A stretch of DNA of 64,000 bases from a bacterium D16-51 (GCA_003612285.1 RAYE01000013.1:1-64000); one strand, 5' to 3'; counted from the first letter of the stretch, positions 1-7,718 are shown. Notes: generated by a model not told the origin, from the sequence alone. Made by a program: numbers and translations.

Positions 1-14
1 TTTAGCTTATAGAG

Positions 15-695
15 GTGTTGGAGAATGAATCAAAGAGATTTGGAAGTAAAGAAGTAAGTTCTGTAAGTATGGTTAGGGATGGTAAACCAACATCCTTTTT
101 TATAGTAGGAAAAAATAATTCAAAACAGACACCCAAACAAAAAATTCAAAAATTTCTCTATGATGTGAGAAAAAAGAGGATTGTCAAATCGTTAAAAGCA
201 AATCCACATTCTATGGAACAGGTAGCCGGTTATATCGTAACTGGGTTAGGGTTTTCGGAGGTTGATAAGACAAAAGCGGAATATAAAACAGAATATTTTC
301 AAATGAGGGCATCTTTCATCTTGCAGTATAAGCCTGAATTACTTGGAGATTTAGCAGAAGCTCCAAAACTTGAGAATCATAAGGAGGAAACAATAGAACT
401 TTTTATGGAGCAGATAGAGCAAAGACAGAAGGCAGCAGAGGATATTCCGACAGATACTTTTGACATTGATTTGCACATATATAAAAAGGATGATGGAAAT
501 AACCAGTCAAGAATAACAGTTGAAAAGAATTATGGCTATATTGGCGGTTCAGCATCTGGCTCAAAAAATGGCTTTATGAGAGAATTTGATAAAACATTCA
601 GAAAGGTTTATCAATATTATGGCGTTACCCAAAAGGATATTGATAACAATACAAAGAGATACATAGAGCTTGTAAAAACACTTGCAAGAAGATAG
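15..695 (+). CDS. Hypothetical protein, start uncertain
   Basis: I do not recognise the family. The 226-residue frame opens with GTG just after an in-frame TAG at 3-5, so the gene is not a simple continuation from upstream. An ATG at 25 with a GGAG just before it is in another frame and stops after ten codons, so the 5' end may be frameshifted; an ATG near 69 is another possible start. The protein is soluble, charged and lysine-rich, with no signal peptide or membrane segment. Residues about 145-226 contain a glycine-serine turn (GGSASGSKNG) followed by an amphipathic helical stretch. It lies upstream of remnants of conjugative-element genes, so it may be element cargo. The function is unknown. 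Confidence 0.5.
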   Translation: MLENESKRFGSKEVSSVSMVRDGKPTSFFIVGKNNSKQTPKQKIQKFLYDVRKKRIVKSLKANPHSMEQVAGYIVTGLGFSEVDKTKAEYKTEYFQMRASFILQYKPELLGDLAEAPKLENHKEETIELFMEQIEQRQKAAEDIPTDTFDIDLHIYKKDDGNNQSRITVEKNYGYIGGSASGSKNGFMREFDKTFRKVYQYYGVTQKDIDNNTKRYIELVKTLARR

Positions 696-795
696 CGGCA
701 TTGTCATATGACAGAGTTTTCAACCATATTTTTATCAGTGCTATATATAGCCACATGGGGATAAAACAAATTTGTATCATAGGAGAGGTGCATGG

Positions 796-1215
796 ATGAA
801 AGAATATATAACAAAACGGGTACATGAATTGTACTGGAAAGAAGATATAAATTGTGCAAGGACAGCACTTATCTGTTTAAGTGAAGTATTTAAAATTGCC
901 ATTGAGCCGCAAACAATTTGGTCTGCGGTCGGATTGCATGGTGCGGGTGGATATAGGGCGCAGTGTGGTTTAGTTGAAGGCTCGCTTATGTTTATGGGGA
1001 TTTATCTTCATACGATGGGAAAAAAAGAAAATGAAATTGTATCTGCCTGTTATAATTTTGCATCTGCATTTGATAGAGAGTTTGGTTCATTAAGATGTTT
1101 TGAACTGCGTCCTATGGGTTTTTCGGAGAGCGACCCGCCACATATGTGTGAAAATTTGACTTGTAGTGGAATCCAATTTGCATATCAATATATTTTAGAA
1201 ATCACAAAGCAGTAG
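796..1215 (+). CDS. C_GCAxxG_C_C family redox-type protein
   Basis: The spaced cysteines and glycine-rich segment match the C_GCAxxG_C_C family of putative redox-active proteins. The visible pattern is NCARTAL near the N-terminus, then GLHGAGGYRAQCGLVEG in the middle, then CFELRP and MCENLTCSGI near the C-terminus. Family members are small, cytoplasmic and often found beside transport or redox genes; their biochemical role is not settled. The start at 796 is preferred because AGGAGAGG at 781-788 is 7 bases upstream, whereas an earlier in-frame ATG lacks such a site. In this copy the classical GCAxxG motif is altered to GAGGYRAQCG, so the first motif cysteine is missing. The gene appears to stand alone, and a long palindromic repeat follows it. 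Confidence 0.75.
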   Translation: MKEYITKRVHELYWKEDINCARTALICLSEVFKIAIEPQTIWSAVGLHGAGGYRAQCGLVEGSLMFMGIYLHTMGKKENEIVSACYNFASAFDREFGSLRCFELRPMGFSESDPPHMCENLTCSGIQFAYQYILEITKQ

Positions 1216-1249
1216 ACAGATTTTTCTTTGTGACAGGTTTTCAATTACA

Positions 1250-1422
1250 ATATTATTACTAAGGCGGTTAAATATCGAATGAATTTTACGCAGAATAAAT
1301 TTCTATCTGCAAGGCGGAAGATTGAGCTGTAGCGAGTGCTACAGCGATTGATGACAACGCAGCAGATAGAAATTTAGGCAAGTAAAAACATCGACATTTA
1401 ACCGCCTTAGTAATATAATATT
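1250..1422. repeat. Large palindromic repeat, family A copy 1
   Basis: The outer arms pair over about 25 bases: TATTACTAAGGCGGTTAAAT at the left against ATTTAACCGCCTTAGTAATA at the right. An inner stem pairs TTTCTATCTGC with GCAGATAGAAA. The centre holds AAGGCGGA, then a small CTGTAGCGAGTGCTACAG stem, then GATTGATGACAACGCAGC. A TTACA pentamer occurs just outside both ends (1245-1249 and 1423-1427), which could be a target duplication, but five bases are weak evidence. The same core recurs at 37719-37883, and a decayed relative lies near 56450-56639. Confidence 0.75.
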
Positions 1423-1429
1423 TTACATA

Positions 1430-1473
1430 GCCGAGAGGTTTTCACAACAACGAAAATCCCTCGGCTTATTTTA
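1430..1473 (+). terminator. Intrinsic terminator-like hairpin
   Basis: GCCGAGAGGTTTTC and GAAAATCCCTCGGC form a stem around an 8-base ACAACAAC loop and are followed by TTATTTTA. It sits between the family A palindrome and the ribosome binding site of the next gene. Confidence 0.65.
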
Positions 1474-1492
1474 TATTCAAGGAGGTGTGTGA

Positions 1493-1822
1493 TTGAACTG
1501 CCAAGAGTACAGACAGTCCCTTAACCAAAGGCTGACCGACAAGGTACGGCGGGAACTTTCCTCTTTTCGGGAAGAAATGCAGGCAAAAACGCCGCAGGAA
1601 ATTTACGATACCGCATATCAGATTGCCGATTGTTTTTCCAATGCGGATTATTCCCCGCAGGCGGCAAAAGTCCTTATGAAATCCCCAAATCTTTTGCAGG
1701 ATATTTATGAGGAATAGCTTGGACGGGAGGATTCCCACATGGATGAACTGCGCCAGACCATCGCAGATTTTAAATCCTATATGGTTAAGACGGAAAAGAT
1801 TTTGTCTGGGAAAGAGAGGTGA
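1493..1822 (+). pseudogene. DUF3848-like gene with in-frame amber codon
   Basis: A TTG start at 1493 has a strong GGAGGTG at 1481-1487. The first 74 residues (NCQEYRQSLNQRLTDK... through LLQDIYEE) end at TAG 1715-1717. The same frame then continues without another stop for 34 codons (LGREDSHMDELRQTIADFK and onward) to TGA 1820-1822. DUF3848-type proteins, small cargo proteins of clostridial conjugative elements, have an EW-L-R-D-x-x-MDxLR pattern at this point. A tryptophan TGG changed to TAG therefore explains the stop. It is a nonsense-broken gene unless the amber codon is suppressed. The family name rests on recalled similarity. Confidence 0.6.
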
Positions 1823-1832
1823 GCTTGTTTGG

Positions 1833-2130
1833 ATGAGAAGTAGCAGACCCTATGTGCAGATTGACCCAGACGTGCTTGAGCAGGTAAGGCAGATGAATAA
1901 AGGCTTTCAATCAAAGGATACGATTGAACAATACAAAAAGTTGGAAGCAGCTAATATTAGCTGCAATTTCTTTTATCTGACTGGAATTTCGGGTGCAGGA
2001 CGGGCAGAGATTGGAGCAAAAGAAACTGCTAAAGTTTTTAATCAGCTTCATCCGAGAATTATAGAATCTTCCATGCTTACAATTTATCAAAATTCAGAAT
2101 TATATGAGGAAATATAAAAAGGAAATTCCT
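1833..2130 (+). pseudogene. Radical SAM gene fragment (C-terminal half, third paralogue)
   Basis: From about residue 10 the translation aligns with the middle of the radical SAM protein encoded at 12294-13193. MNKGFQSKDTIEQ matches MNKGYTSADIIEQ, FFYLTGISGAGRAEIGAK matches FFYLVGISGAGRGEIGAK, and SMLTIYQNSELYEEI matches NMLTVYPDSELFAEI. The CxxxCxxC cluster-binding N-terminus is missing, so it cannot be an active radical SAM enzyme. The open frame stops at TAA 2115-2117, where the paralogue has a glutamine codon, and homology (KGN versus RGN) continues to about 2130. There it abuts a transporter remnant on the other strand. An ATG at 1833 with GAGAGGTGAG upstream could still be translated. 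Confidence 0.7.
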
Positions 2131-2540
2131 TGCAAAATATAGCGGATTCGTATCTCTTTCATGGGTTATAGTCACATATAAGAAAACAACACACATTAGA
2201 GCCGTTCCATTTTTTTGCTTTAAAAGCAGAGATAGGTAAATGAGGGGAATAAGCATTAACGATAAAACCAGTTCTCTAAATAATTCTGGGTAAATGGAAG
2301 TAAACAGCCTTTCCAAAGTTAAAAAGAGCATCCCAGACGTGCCGCCGATTATGGTTGACATTTCCCTGCTTTTGGCAATACGCAGACTATTTTCCATATC
2401 TGGCTGTGTGCATAGTATGGAAAATAGTCTGCGTAAAAAGGGGTGCTATCATGCCTGTAATTATCTATGAAAAAACATAGGAATACAGAAATTACCGTTT
2501 TAATAGTTCTTAGACCGATTTTAAAGGATTTATTTTTCAT
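2131..2540 (-). pseudogene. Aromatic acid exporter (ArAE/FUSC-like) remnant
   Basis: Read on the - strand, the first part (MKNKSFKIGLRTIKTVISVF) is the typical first membrane helix of small ArAE/FUSC-like exporters of Firmicutes. The conserved middle (CTQPDMENSLRIAKSRE, then a glycine-rich TIIGGTSGMLF helix and THERDTNPLYFARN) is in another frame. The two frames are separated by a short stretch that is an inverted copy of adjacent sequence (2381-2398 against 2416-2433). The C-terminus is cut off after FARN, where the radical SAM fragment begins in antisense. The gene is doubly broken, by frameshift and truncation. The family assignment rests on motif recall. Confidence 0.65.
2381..2433. repeat. 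Perfect 18-bp inverted repeat inside the exporter remnant
   Basis: CGCAGACTATTTTCCATA at 2381-2398 is the exact reverse complement of 2416-2433, with a 17-base spacer. It lies where the exporter reading frame shifts. One arm encodes the conserved MENSL segment. The other arm encodes no expected residues, so it looks like a templated copy of the first. Confidence 0.85.
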
Positions 2541-3030
2541 AAATTCCTTTTAATATGGCTTCTTCGAGGATGTGTCCCTCCATTTTTTCATAAAGTTCGT
2601 TAAGGTAAAACCCGTTTTTTAAATCAAGCATCTCATCAAGTGCAAATATATGAAGTTCATATGTATGTGATTTATCTGGAGGTGTCATACCGCCATAATA
2701 GCTTGCCTGTTCCCTTGTCTGTTGATTCCCTTGTATGCTTACCCAACTGTTTGCCCCTTGTATGAAATCAGTTGCAGTCTGGCTTTCATTTTCTTCCAGT
2801 CCATTTCTTTTAAGGTTAGCTCCCAGCCAGTGAATCCATGTAAATCCAACAACGGGATAAGCGTCTTTATCTTCCAGTATAAATGCAAATGAAGCGGTAT
2901 GCTCTGGCGCATTTTCGATTTTAAATGGTAAAGAATAAGATGGGACATGATTTTCATTAAATTGCGTCCCATACCCGCCGTATTTTTTTTGGATAAATCC
3001 GTTAGTGATTCCTGCACTTGTAACGATCAT
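2530..3030 (-). CDS. YbhB/YbcL family PEBP-like protein
   Basis: This 166-residue protein has the phosphatidylethanolamine-binding (Raf kinase inhibitor-like) fold pattern. Visible elements are PSYSLPFKIENAPEHTASFAFILEDKDA with the ligand-pocket aspartate, GFTWIHWLGANL in place of the usual HWxxxNIP strand, YYGGMTPPDKSHTYELHIFALD near residues 115-135, and the closing LDLKNGF segment. Bacterial members bind small anionic ligands in the cytoplasm, but the physiological ligand is unknown. The start at 3030 follows AGGAGA on the - strand. The HxlR regulator gene lies 84 bases upstream in the same direction, so the two probably form one regulated unit. Confidence 0.85.
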   Translation of the reverse strand: MIVTSAGITNGFIQKKYGGYGTQFNENHVPSYSLPFKIENAPEHTASFAFILEDKDAYPVVGFTWIHWLGANLKRNGLEENESQTATDFIQGANSWVSIQGNQQTREQASYYGGMTPPDKSHTYELHIFALDEMLDLKNGFYLNELYEKMEGHILEEAILKGIYEK

Positions 3031-3091
3031 TTCTATAATCTCCTGTCTGTTTATTTTATAAACATGATAACAGGGATATAGAAAGGCGTAA

Positions 3092-3115
3092 ATTACCCAC
3101 TTTTTTGTGGGTAAT
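3092..3115. promoter_or_regulatory. Palindrome at the HxlR/PEBP junction
   Basis: ATTACCCAC and GTGGGTAAT form a perfect 9-bp inverted repeat separated by TTTTTT. It overlaps the end of the HxlR gene and precedes the PEBP start by about 60 bases. It could be an HxlR operator controlling the PEBP gene or a weak attenuating hairpin. The sequence alone does not decide. Confidence 0.45.
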
Positions 3116-3480
3116 TAGTCGGGTACGACATTTTTACTGATTAGTTCCTGCTCTCTGCCATTATCCTTTAGATACTCAATGCCGATATGCTGCATGATTC
3201 TTAATGCTTCTAAAATCTGTTTTCCCATTTGTTCCGTCAGAAAATATTCCACATGCAGCGGATAGCCAGAATGGGATTCTTTACCAACAAAACCATACTC
3301 TATCAGTTCTTTTAAATGTTCTAATAGCATCTTTTGGGTGATTCCCTCAATATCCTGCTCTAACTTAGAAAGAGAGGCTGCCCCCAGCCGAAGCCGCCAT
3401 AATATGATTGGTTTCCATTTGCCTTTAATCATGTCGTGAACCAGTTCTAAGGGGCAGGTATAGTCATCTCTCATTTTCAT
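3115..3480 (-). CDS. HxlR family transcriptional regulator
   Basis: This 121-residue winged helix-turn-helix protein has the standard HxlR layout. It has an N-terminal cysteine before a short helix (YTCPLELVHDMIKGKWKPIILW), a recognition helix region (GITQKMLLEHLKELIEYGFV) and a wing leading to EYFLTEQMGKQILEAL. HxlR regulators act as dimers, and many sense electrophiles, quinones or aldehydes through the N-terminal cysteine, present here at about residue 9. The start at 3480 has AAGGAG upstream. It is co-directional with the PEBP-like gene downstream and divergent from the BlaI gene. It is one of three intact and one broken HxlR genes in the first 12 kb. Confidence 0.9.
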   Translation of the reverse strand: MKMRDDYTCPLELVHDMIKGKWKPIILWRLRLGAASLSKLEQDIEGITQKMLLEHLKELIEYGFVGKESHSGYPLHVEYFLTEQMGKQILEALRIMQHIGIEYLKDNGREQELISKNVVPD

Positions 3481-3613
3481 ATGTCATCATCTCCTTCGGA
3501 TATTTTACAACGATTCTTCTTAATTTTCCAGAGAATAGAAAAATAGCAGTTAATACTAGAGCACTAATGCCTTTGGCTTTTTTGCTTAACATATCAGTTA
3601 TAGAAGTAGAGAT

Positions 3614-3683
3614 ACAACAAACATTAATAAATTTCACAACAAACATTAACAAAATTGGATTTTACACCGATATATACTATAAG
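3614..3683 (+). promoter_or_regulatory. Promoter and direct-repeat operator upstream of the BlaI gene
   Basis: TTGGAT at 3655-3660 and TATAAG at 3678-3683 are 17 bases apart, a good sigma-A type promoter. Just upstream, ACAACAAACATTAA occurs twice (3614-3627 and 3636-3649), 22 bases apart on the same face of the helix. The repeat is a plausible binding site, perhaps for the BlaI-like product itself. Confidence 0.5.
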
Positions 3684-3707
3684 CACAATAAAAAGGAGGC
3701 GTATAGA

Positions 3708-4106
3708 ATGGAAAGGGAAACTACCCCCAGTCAGAGTGAATGGATGATTATGGAAGTGCTCTGGGCAAATGAAACGTCTATGACTGCAAAAGAAGTTATC
3801 AAGAAAATGCAGGAGAAGTCAGATATGTCATCAAGGATGGTGCGTGTACTGTTGAACCGTTTATGGCGGAAAGGCGTTTTAAGCTATACCGTCGATGAAC
3901 ATGATTTAAGGGTTTACCACTATTCCGTCCAGAAGTCGAAAGAGGAATGCCAAAAAGAAAAGAGCCAGAAGTTTGTAGACAGCTATTTTGAGAGTAGCAG
4001 AAAGAATGCAATGGCTGCTTTGTTACAGAGTGCAAAATTAACGGAAGAACAGTTCCAAGAATTGGAAGAAATTTTGGAGCAATGCAAGGAAAAGGATAAG
4101 AAATGA
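3708..4106 (+). CDS. BlaI/MecI/CopY family repressor
   Basis: The 132-residue protein starts PSQSEWMIMEVLWANE and continues with TAKEVIKKMQEKSDMSSRMVRVLLNRLWRKGVL, the winged-helix domain of BlaI-type repressors. The usual hydrophobic dimerisation helix pair follows (AMAALLQSAKLTEEQFQELEEIL). BlaI proteins are inactivated by a partner membrane metalloprotease, encoded here by the next gene. ATG 3708 is chosen because AAAGGAGG lies at 3692-3699; upstream codons in the open frame have no such site and no family similarity. The stop overlaps the next start by 4 bases (ATGA), so the two are translationally coupled. Targets probably include its own promoter and perhaps the genes from 5410 on. Confidence 0.9.
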   Translation: MERETTPSQSEWMIMEVLWANETSMTAKEVIKKMQEKSDMSSRMVRVLLNRLWRKGVLSYTVDEHDLRVYHYSVQKSKEECQKEKSQKFVDSYFESSRKNAMAALLQSAKLTEEQFQELEEILEQCKEKDKK

Positions 4107-5356
4107 CAGTGCAGGAATTTTGGAATAGTGGAATAAGTTTTTTAAACTTATGCGCCGTCTATTATGTGACACAGATTTTAAAGTGTGTCCAGATTTCTTT
4201 CATTGTATTTGCGTTTGTGTATTTCTTACGGAAAACACTGCTAAAAAACAGAGTTTTCCTAAAAAGTATGTTATGGAGTTTGTTTATTCCAGTTTTATTT
4301 GCAGGAAAGATAAAATTCTTTTATGAGAATACCATCGGCATACTATTGTTTACTTGGTGGACAGAAATCTGTAAAACCTGTATATGGATAAACTGGCTCT
4401 ACATATGCGGTATATTTGTATATGCTGCAAGGAGGTTTTATAAAAAAAGAAAACTGAAAAAAATGGTTGCGGGCATGGAACGAAGAATATTGGAAGATAC
4501 TTCTATCTATGTTACTAAAATGCCTGTCACACCATCAACCATAGGAATATTCAGACCCAAAATTATAATGCCAGAGGTCATGCTGAAAGAATACGACCGA
4601 AAAGAATTGCACACAATCCTGCTTCACGAAAAGACACATATCCAGTTGGGGCATTTACTATTCTATTTTCTGTGGGATATATTGCGGGTATTATTATGGT
4701 TGAATCCACTGCTTACCATAGGCACGAAGTTTTTTCGTGAGGATATGGAGGAAATTTGTGATTGGGTAACGATTCAAAGAAGTGAGGGAAAGGCATATGC
4801 ATATGGTCAGCTTCTGTTAAAGAGCATGAGGGTATTGCAGGCAGAAAATGAAAATTTTAATATGTTCGCTACCTTTGCAGGTGATAAGGAATATCAGAAT
4901 ATACGCCAACGGGTGACAAGGATTGCTTTGTATAGACCATATAAGCAGACTACGGCAGTCGGTACTTGGATTGCCGCCATGTTGTGTATCATAGCAGCGA
5001 TTATATGGATACAAAATATTTCTTATGACAGATATAATCCAGATGAGGGTATTTTGACATATGGATATGACGGTAACAATGTTACTTTTTTTGACAACCA
5101 TGATGCATTGCATCAGATGATTACTTATGATGACAATTATGTTTATGTAGATAGGGAAGCTTTTGAAAATTATTTACGGAGGCATAATGCATCGGGGGAT
5201 ATTTTTATCGTTTTTGGAGGTTTTTATAAGCTCCCTGGGATTGGGGGCGTTGGATGCTCCTGCTATTATGAATCTGGTTCAAAGGAGCAGATAGTTCAAA
5301 TCCCTTATGAAAGCCCGGTGGATTCTTGGAGGATAAAGTTACTTAAATTATTATAA
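4103..5356 (+). CDS. BlaR1-type M56 family membrane peptidase
   Basis: The 417-residue protein has four or more membrane helices and a zinc-protease core HEKTH at roughly residue 175 (HTILLHEKTHIQLGH), preceded by PSTIGIFRPKIIMPE, as in BlaR1/MecR1. EDMEEICDW supplies the third metal-ligand region. After a last membrane helix near residue 300 (AAMLCIIAAIIWIQN), about 100 extracellular residues follow. They do not resemble the penicillin-binding sensor of BlaR1, so the signal is probably not a beta-lactam. The final domain is tyrosine- and aspartate-rich and unrecognised. The gene overlaps the BlaI gene by 4 bases and is followed, 53 bases on, by three co-oriented genes of unknown function. 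Confidence 0.85.
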   Translation: MTVQEFWNSGISFLNLCAVYYVTQILKCVQISFIVFAFVYFLRKTLLKNRVFLKSMLWSLFIPVLFAGKIKFFYENTIGILLFTWWTEICKTCIWINWLYICGIFVYAARRFYKKRKLKKMVAGMERRILEDTSIYVTKMPVTPSTIGIFRPKIIMPEVMLKEYDRKELHTILLHEKTHIQLGHLLFYFLWDILRVLLWLNPLLTIGTKFFREDMEEICDWVTIQRSEGKAYAYGQLLLKSMRVLQAENENFNMFATFAGDKEYQNIRQRVTRIALYRPYKQTTAVGTWIAAMLCIIAAIIWIQNISYDRYNPDEGILTYGYDGNNVTFFDNHDALHQMITYDDNYVYVDREAFENYLRRHNASGDIFIVFGGFYKLPGIGGVGCSCYYESGSKEQIVQIPYESPVDSWRIKLLKLL

Positions 5357-5409
5357 ATACAATTTGGAAATGGACTTCAAATATATTTTTTATCAAGGAG
5401 GACAAAATT

Positions 5410-6222
5410 ATGGCAATTACAGGAGTGAGCAATTACAACAGTGTTTATGAAAGCACATATGCTTCATCAAGAAGGGAGGTAGCAAAGAAAGAGGAAACAA
5501 AAGAAATAGCAGCTACGCAAAAAAGCACTGAAACAGCAAAGAGTAGCGGTAATGAGGAATATCTAAAAAAATTGCAGAAACAAGTACCCTACATTAAACT
5601 GCAGACAGGATATGGGCTTAACACAAGTAATGACAGTAAAGTGAATGTTATTAGTGTCAACCCTAAACTTTTGGAGAAAATGCAGAATGATCCGCAGGCA
5701 GCAAAGAAATATACGCAGAGATTGAAGGATGTGGAATCTGCTACAAAATGGGTTGATAATTTTGAAAAATCAATGGGATATACTGCAATTTGCAGGCATG
5801 GCTATATAGATGAAAATGGTAATTTTTCTAATTTTGCTGTTGTAGTAAGAAAAGATGAATTAAATGAAAAGCTCCGTAAAGAAGCGCAAGAAAATGCCGA
5901 AGAACGGATTGAAAAGTCAAGAGAAAACGCTCGTGAGAGTGCGGAGCAGCTTGTGGAGAAAATGGCGGAAAAAGCAGAGAAAAACGAAAAGAAACAGGAA
6001 AATGCAGCAGAAGAGAAAGTATTGAAGGAAGATGAAACAGCAACTCCAGACAAAGCAGGGCAGCTTTTAGAAGAAAAAATAGCCGATTCCAAAGACGGAA
6101 CAATTTATCTGGATGATACAGATATGCGAACAATTATCAAAGCCGCACAGGAAGATGATGCAGGAAAAACCACTGTAAAAAATCAGGCACAGATAGGTGC
6201 AAAGCTGGATTTGAAGATATAA
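5410..6222 (+). CDS. DUF6033-like protein with coiled coil
   Basis: This 270-residue protein starts MAITGVSNYNSVYESTYASS and is followed by a lysine/glutamate-rich linker. A more ordered domain (about residues 55-155) contains KLQTGYGLNTSNDSKVNVIS and YTAICRHGYIDENGNFSNF. A long charged helix (residues 160-215) is almost certainly a coiled coil, and a short C-terminal segment follows. It resembles Lachnospiraceae proteins annotated as DUF6033, an assignment made from memory. There is no signal peptide or membrane helix. CAAGGAGGACAAAATT gives an excellent ribosome binding site. It is the first of three genes in tight array (13 and 53 base gaps) behind the BlaI/M56 pair. Confidence 0.7.
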   Translation: MAITGVSNYNSVYESTYASSRREVAKKEETKEIAATQKSTETAKSSGNEEYLKKLQKQVPYIKLQTGYGLNTSNDSKVNVISVNPKLLEKMQNDPQAAKKYTQRLKDVESATKWVDNFEKSMGYTAICRHGYIDENGNFSNFAVVVRKDELNEKLRKEAQENAEERIEKSRENARESAEQLVEKMAEKAEKNEKKQENAAEEKVLKEDETATPDKAGQLLEEKIADSKDGTIYLDDTDMRTIIKAAQEDDAGKTTVKNQAQIGAKLDLKI

Positions 6223-6235
6223 GGAAGGCGAGGAT

Positions 6236-6784
6236 ATGAATATCAGCAGTAACAATATGAAAGGGCTTTCGCAATATTCCCTTTTGAATAAATTGTTTTC
6301 ACAGAGAAATAGAAACAAGGCAGGTACATATAATCAGATAGGTGCTGCTGTCAGCGGAGGGGTTAAATATAAGCACAACAATCAGTATTATAACGAGGAT
6401 GGCGTGCCATTCCATTCAAAAGAAGAAGCCGACAGGTGTATCAAAGGAACAAACGGTAACTGGAAAAAGATTGTGTCTGTGTCAGATGAAATAAAAGCAG
6501 AACTGGCAGAGGTAGTGAAACAGGATTTTATCACTACGAATGGTTGGGGTAAGCCAGACGGAAGTAAAAAACCAGATGTAATTAACAAGTCTTTAAGTAC
6601 AATTCCTTCAACACAACGCAATTCCGCAGCATGGACTTTACAGCGAATGGCAGGTGACTATGCCACAAGACTAGAAAAATTAGTAAAAGAAAATAATCCA
6701 AATTGGAAGCCAGGGGATGCTTTTGATACAAGCATTTTAGACCAGCTTGACGGAACGCTTGGTGGGATAGACTTTAAGGCATAA
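6236..6784 (+). CDS. Hypothetical protein of the 5.4-7.6 kb operon
   Basis: The 182-residue protein opens with a serine/asparagine-rich segment (MNISSNNMKGLSQYSLLNKL) and continues with YNQIGAAVSGGVKYKHNNQYYNEDG. A globular, lysine-rich domain follows and ends in DGTLGGIDFKA. I do not recognise it. Like its neighbours it starts with a short polar stretch rather than a signal peptide and has no membrane helix. The ribosome binding site is AAGGCGAGG, immediately after the upstream stop, so it is translated from the same transcript as the DUF6033-like gene. Confidence 0.7.
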   Translation: MNISSNNMKGLSQYSLLNKLFSQRNRNKAGTYNQIGAAVSGGVKYKHNNQYYNEDGVPFHSKEEADRCIKGTNGNWKKIVSVSDEIKAELAEVVKQDFITTNGWGKPDGSKKPDVINKSLSTIPSTQRNSAAWTLQRMAGDYATRLEKLVKENNPNWKPGDAFDTSILDQLDGTLGGIDFKA

Positions 6785-6837
6785 AAATGTAATAGTAGTT
6801 TTTCTTACAGATTTTTGGATATTGAGGAGGAATTGTT

Positions 6838-7614
6838 ATGTCAATAAGTAATATTGCAGGAAATATAAATCAAATCGGTGCAGTGGGAAACTGTTTTCAG
6901 AATAGTATGGTTGATAATTTTAGTGAAAAAGATAAGAGTGTATTCTCTGCAAAAGAGGAGAATGCGGTAAAGGTTTCCATTTCGCAGGAGGGCATGAAAA
7001 ACTATCGAAAAAAGCTCCATGAAAGCGACATGAACGGCGGCAAAGTCATTGCAAAAGCAGACAAGGACAGCATCATAAGGCAGGCAAAACAGGCGACAAA
7101 CGCTCTGCTTGCAAATAATTATGGCAATGCTTTCGCTAAAGAAACGGAAACACTGAAAGAGCAGAGGAAAAGCGACGGTACATACAGCCTTTCAAGCAAG
7201 GCAGAGGATTATGTCAGAGCTTACGGAAATCTTTATGATGAAATTGTGCAGGGCTATCAGAACGGCACAAGGGAGCGTTATGTAGAAGATGAAACTTCTG
7301 AAACAGGTTATCGGAAAATGACTATGGAAGAAGAATTAAACGGACTGGATAAAGCGTTTCAAAGGGCAGCAGACGGGGCAGATGTTAAGGAAATGATTAC
7401 AAGTGAATTTCAAAGGCTTTCTTCTAAAGCAGGGAGCAAGCAAACATCTTTTACAGATACCGATAAAAAGCCGCAGGCAACAGATAAAGAAGAAACAATC
7501 GGGCAGAAAATGAAGCAATTGGCACAGGTATGGAAAGATGCCTACAAGACGTCAGGTTCTAAAGAAAGCAGCATGGAAAAGGTTTTATCTATATTAAATA
7601 ATATATATCAGTAG
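6838..7614 (+). CDS. Hypothetical protein, last gene of the 5.4-7.6 kb operon
   Basis: The 258-residue protein starts MSISNIAGNINQIGAVGNCF, again a polar N-terminus with isoleucine/asparagine spacing like the two preceding genes. A helical central domain follows (KNYRKKLHESDMNGGK; LSSKAEDYVRAYGNLYDEIV), then a linker rich in Q, T, D and K and a terminal amphipathic helix. There is no signal peptide, membrane segment or motif I can name. TGAGGAGGAATTGTT precedes the start. The shared N-terminal style of all three proteins suggests a common export or assembly signal, but that is inference only. Confidence 0.7.
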   Translation: MSISNIAGNINQIGAVGNCFQNSMVDNFSEKDKSVFSAKEENAVKVSISQEGMKNYRKKLHESDMNGGKVIAKADKDSIIRQAKQATNALLANNYGNAFAKETETLKEQRKSDGTYSLSSKAEDYVRAYGNLYDEIVQGYQNGTRERYVEDETSETGYRKMTMEEELNGLDKAFQRAADGADVKEMITSEFQRLSSKAGSKQTSFTDTDKKPQATDKEETIGQKMKQLAQVWKDAYKTSGSKESSMEKVLSILNNIYQ

Positions 7615-7654
7615 AATAAGAGCTTATTTTAAAAAGTTTAGCGTTATACTTAAT

Positions 7655-7718
7655 CCTCAAAAGTACGTCAAGGTGAACTTTCTAACCTTTTATTGACTTT
7701 TGAGGAGTTTTGTTTTTA
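7655..7718 (+). terminator. Intrinsic terminator after the three-gene operon
   Basis: CCTCAAAAGT at 7655-7664 pairs with ACTTTTGAGG at 7696-7705, with a smaller AAGGT/ACCTT stem inside, and is followed by GTTTTGTTTTT. It closes the operon starting at the BlaI gene or at 5410. Confidence 0.75.

Noticed and set aside
3464-3652. 62-codon - strand frame upstream of the HxlR gene
   Set aside because: It covers the promoter region between two divergent genes and overlaps the HxlR start; no binding site is visible.
5802-6133. Overlapping - strand frames opposite the DUF6033-like gene
   Set aside because: Phe/Ser/Leu-rich shadows of its Lys/Glu-rich coiled coil.
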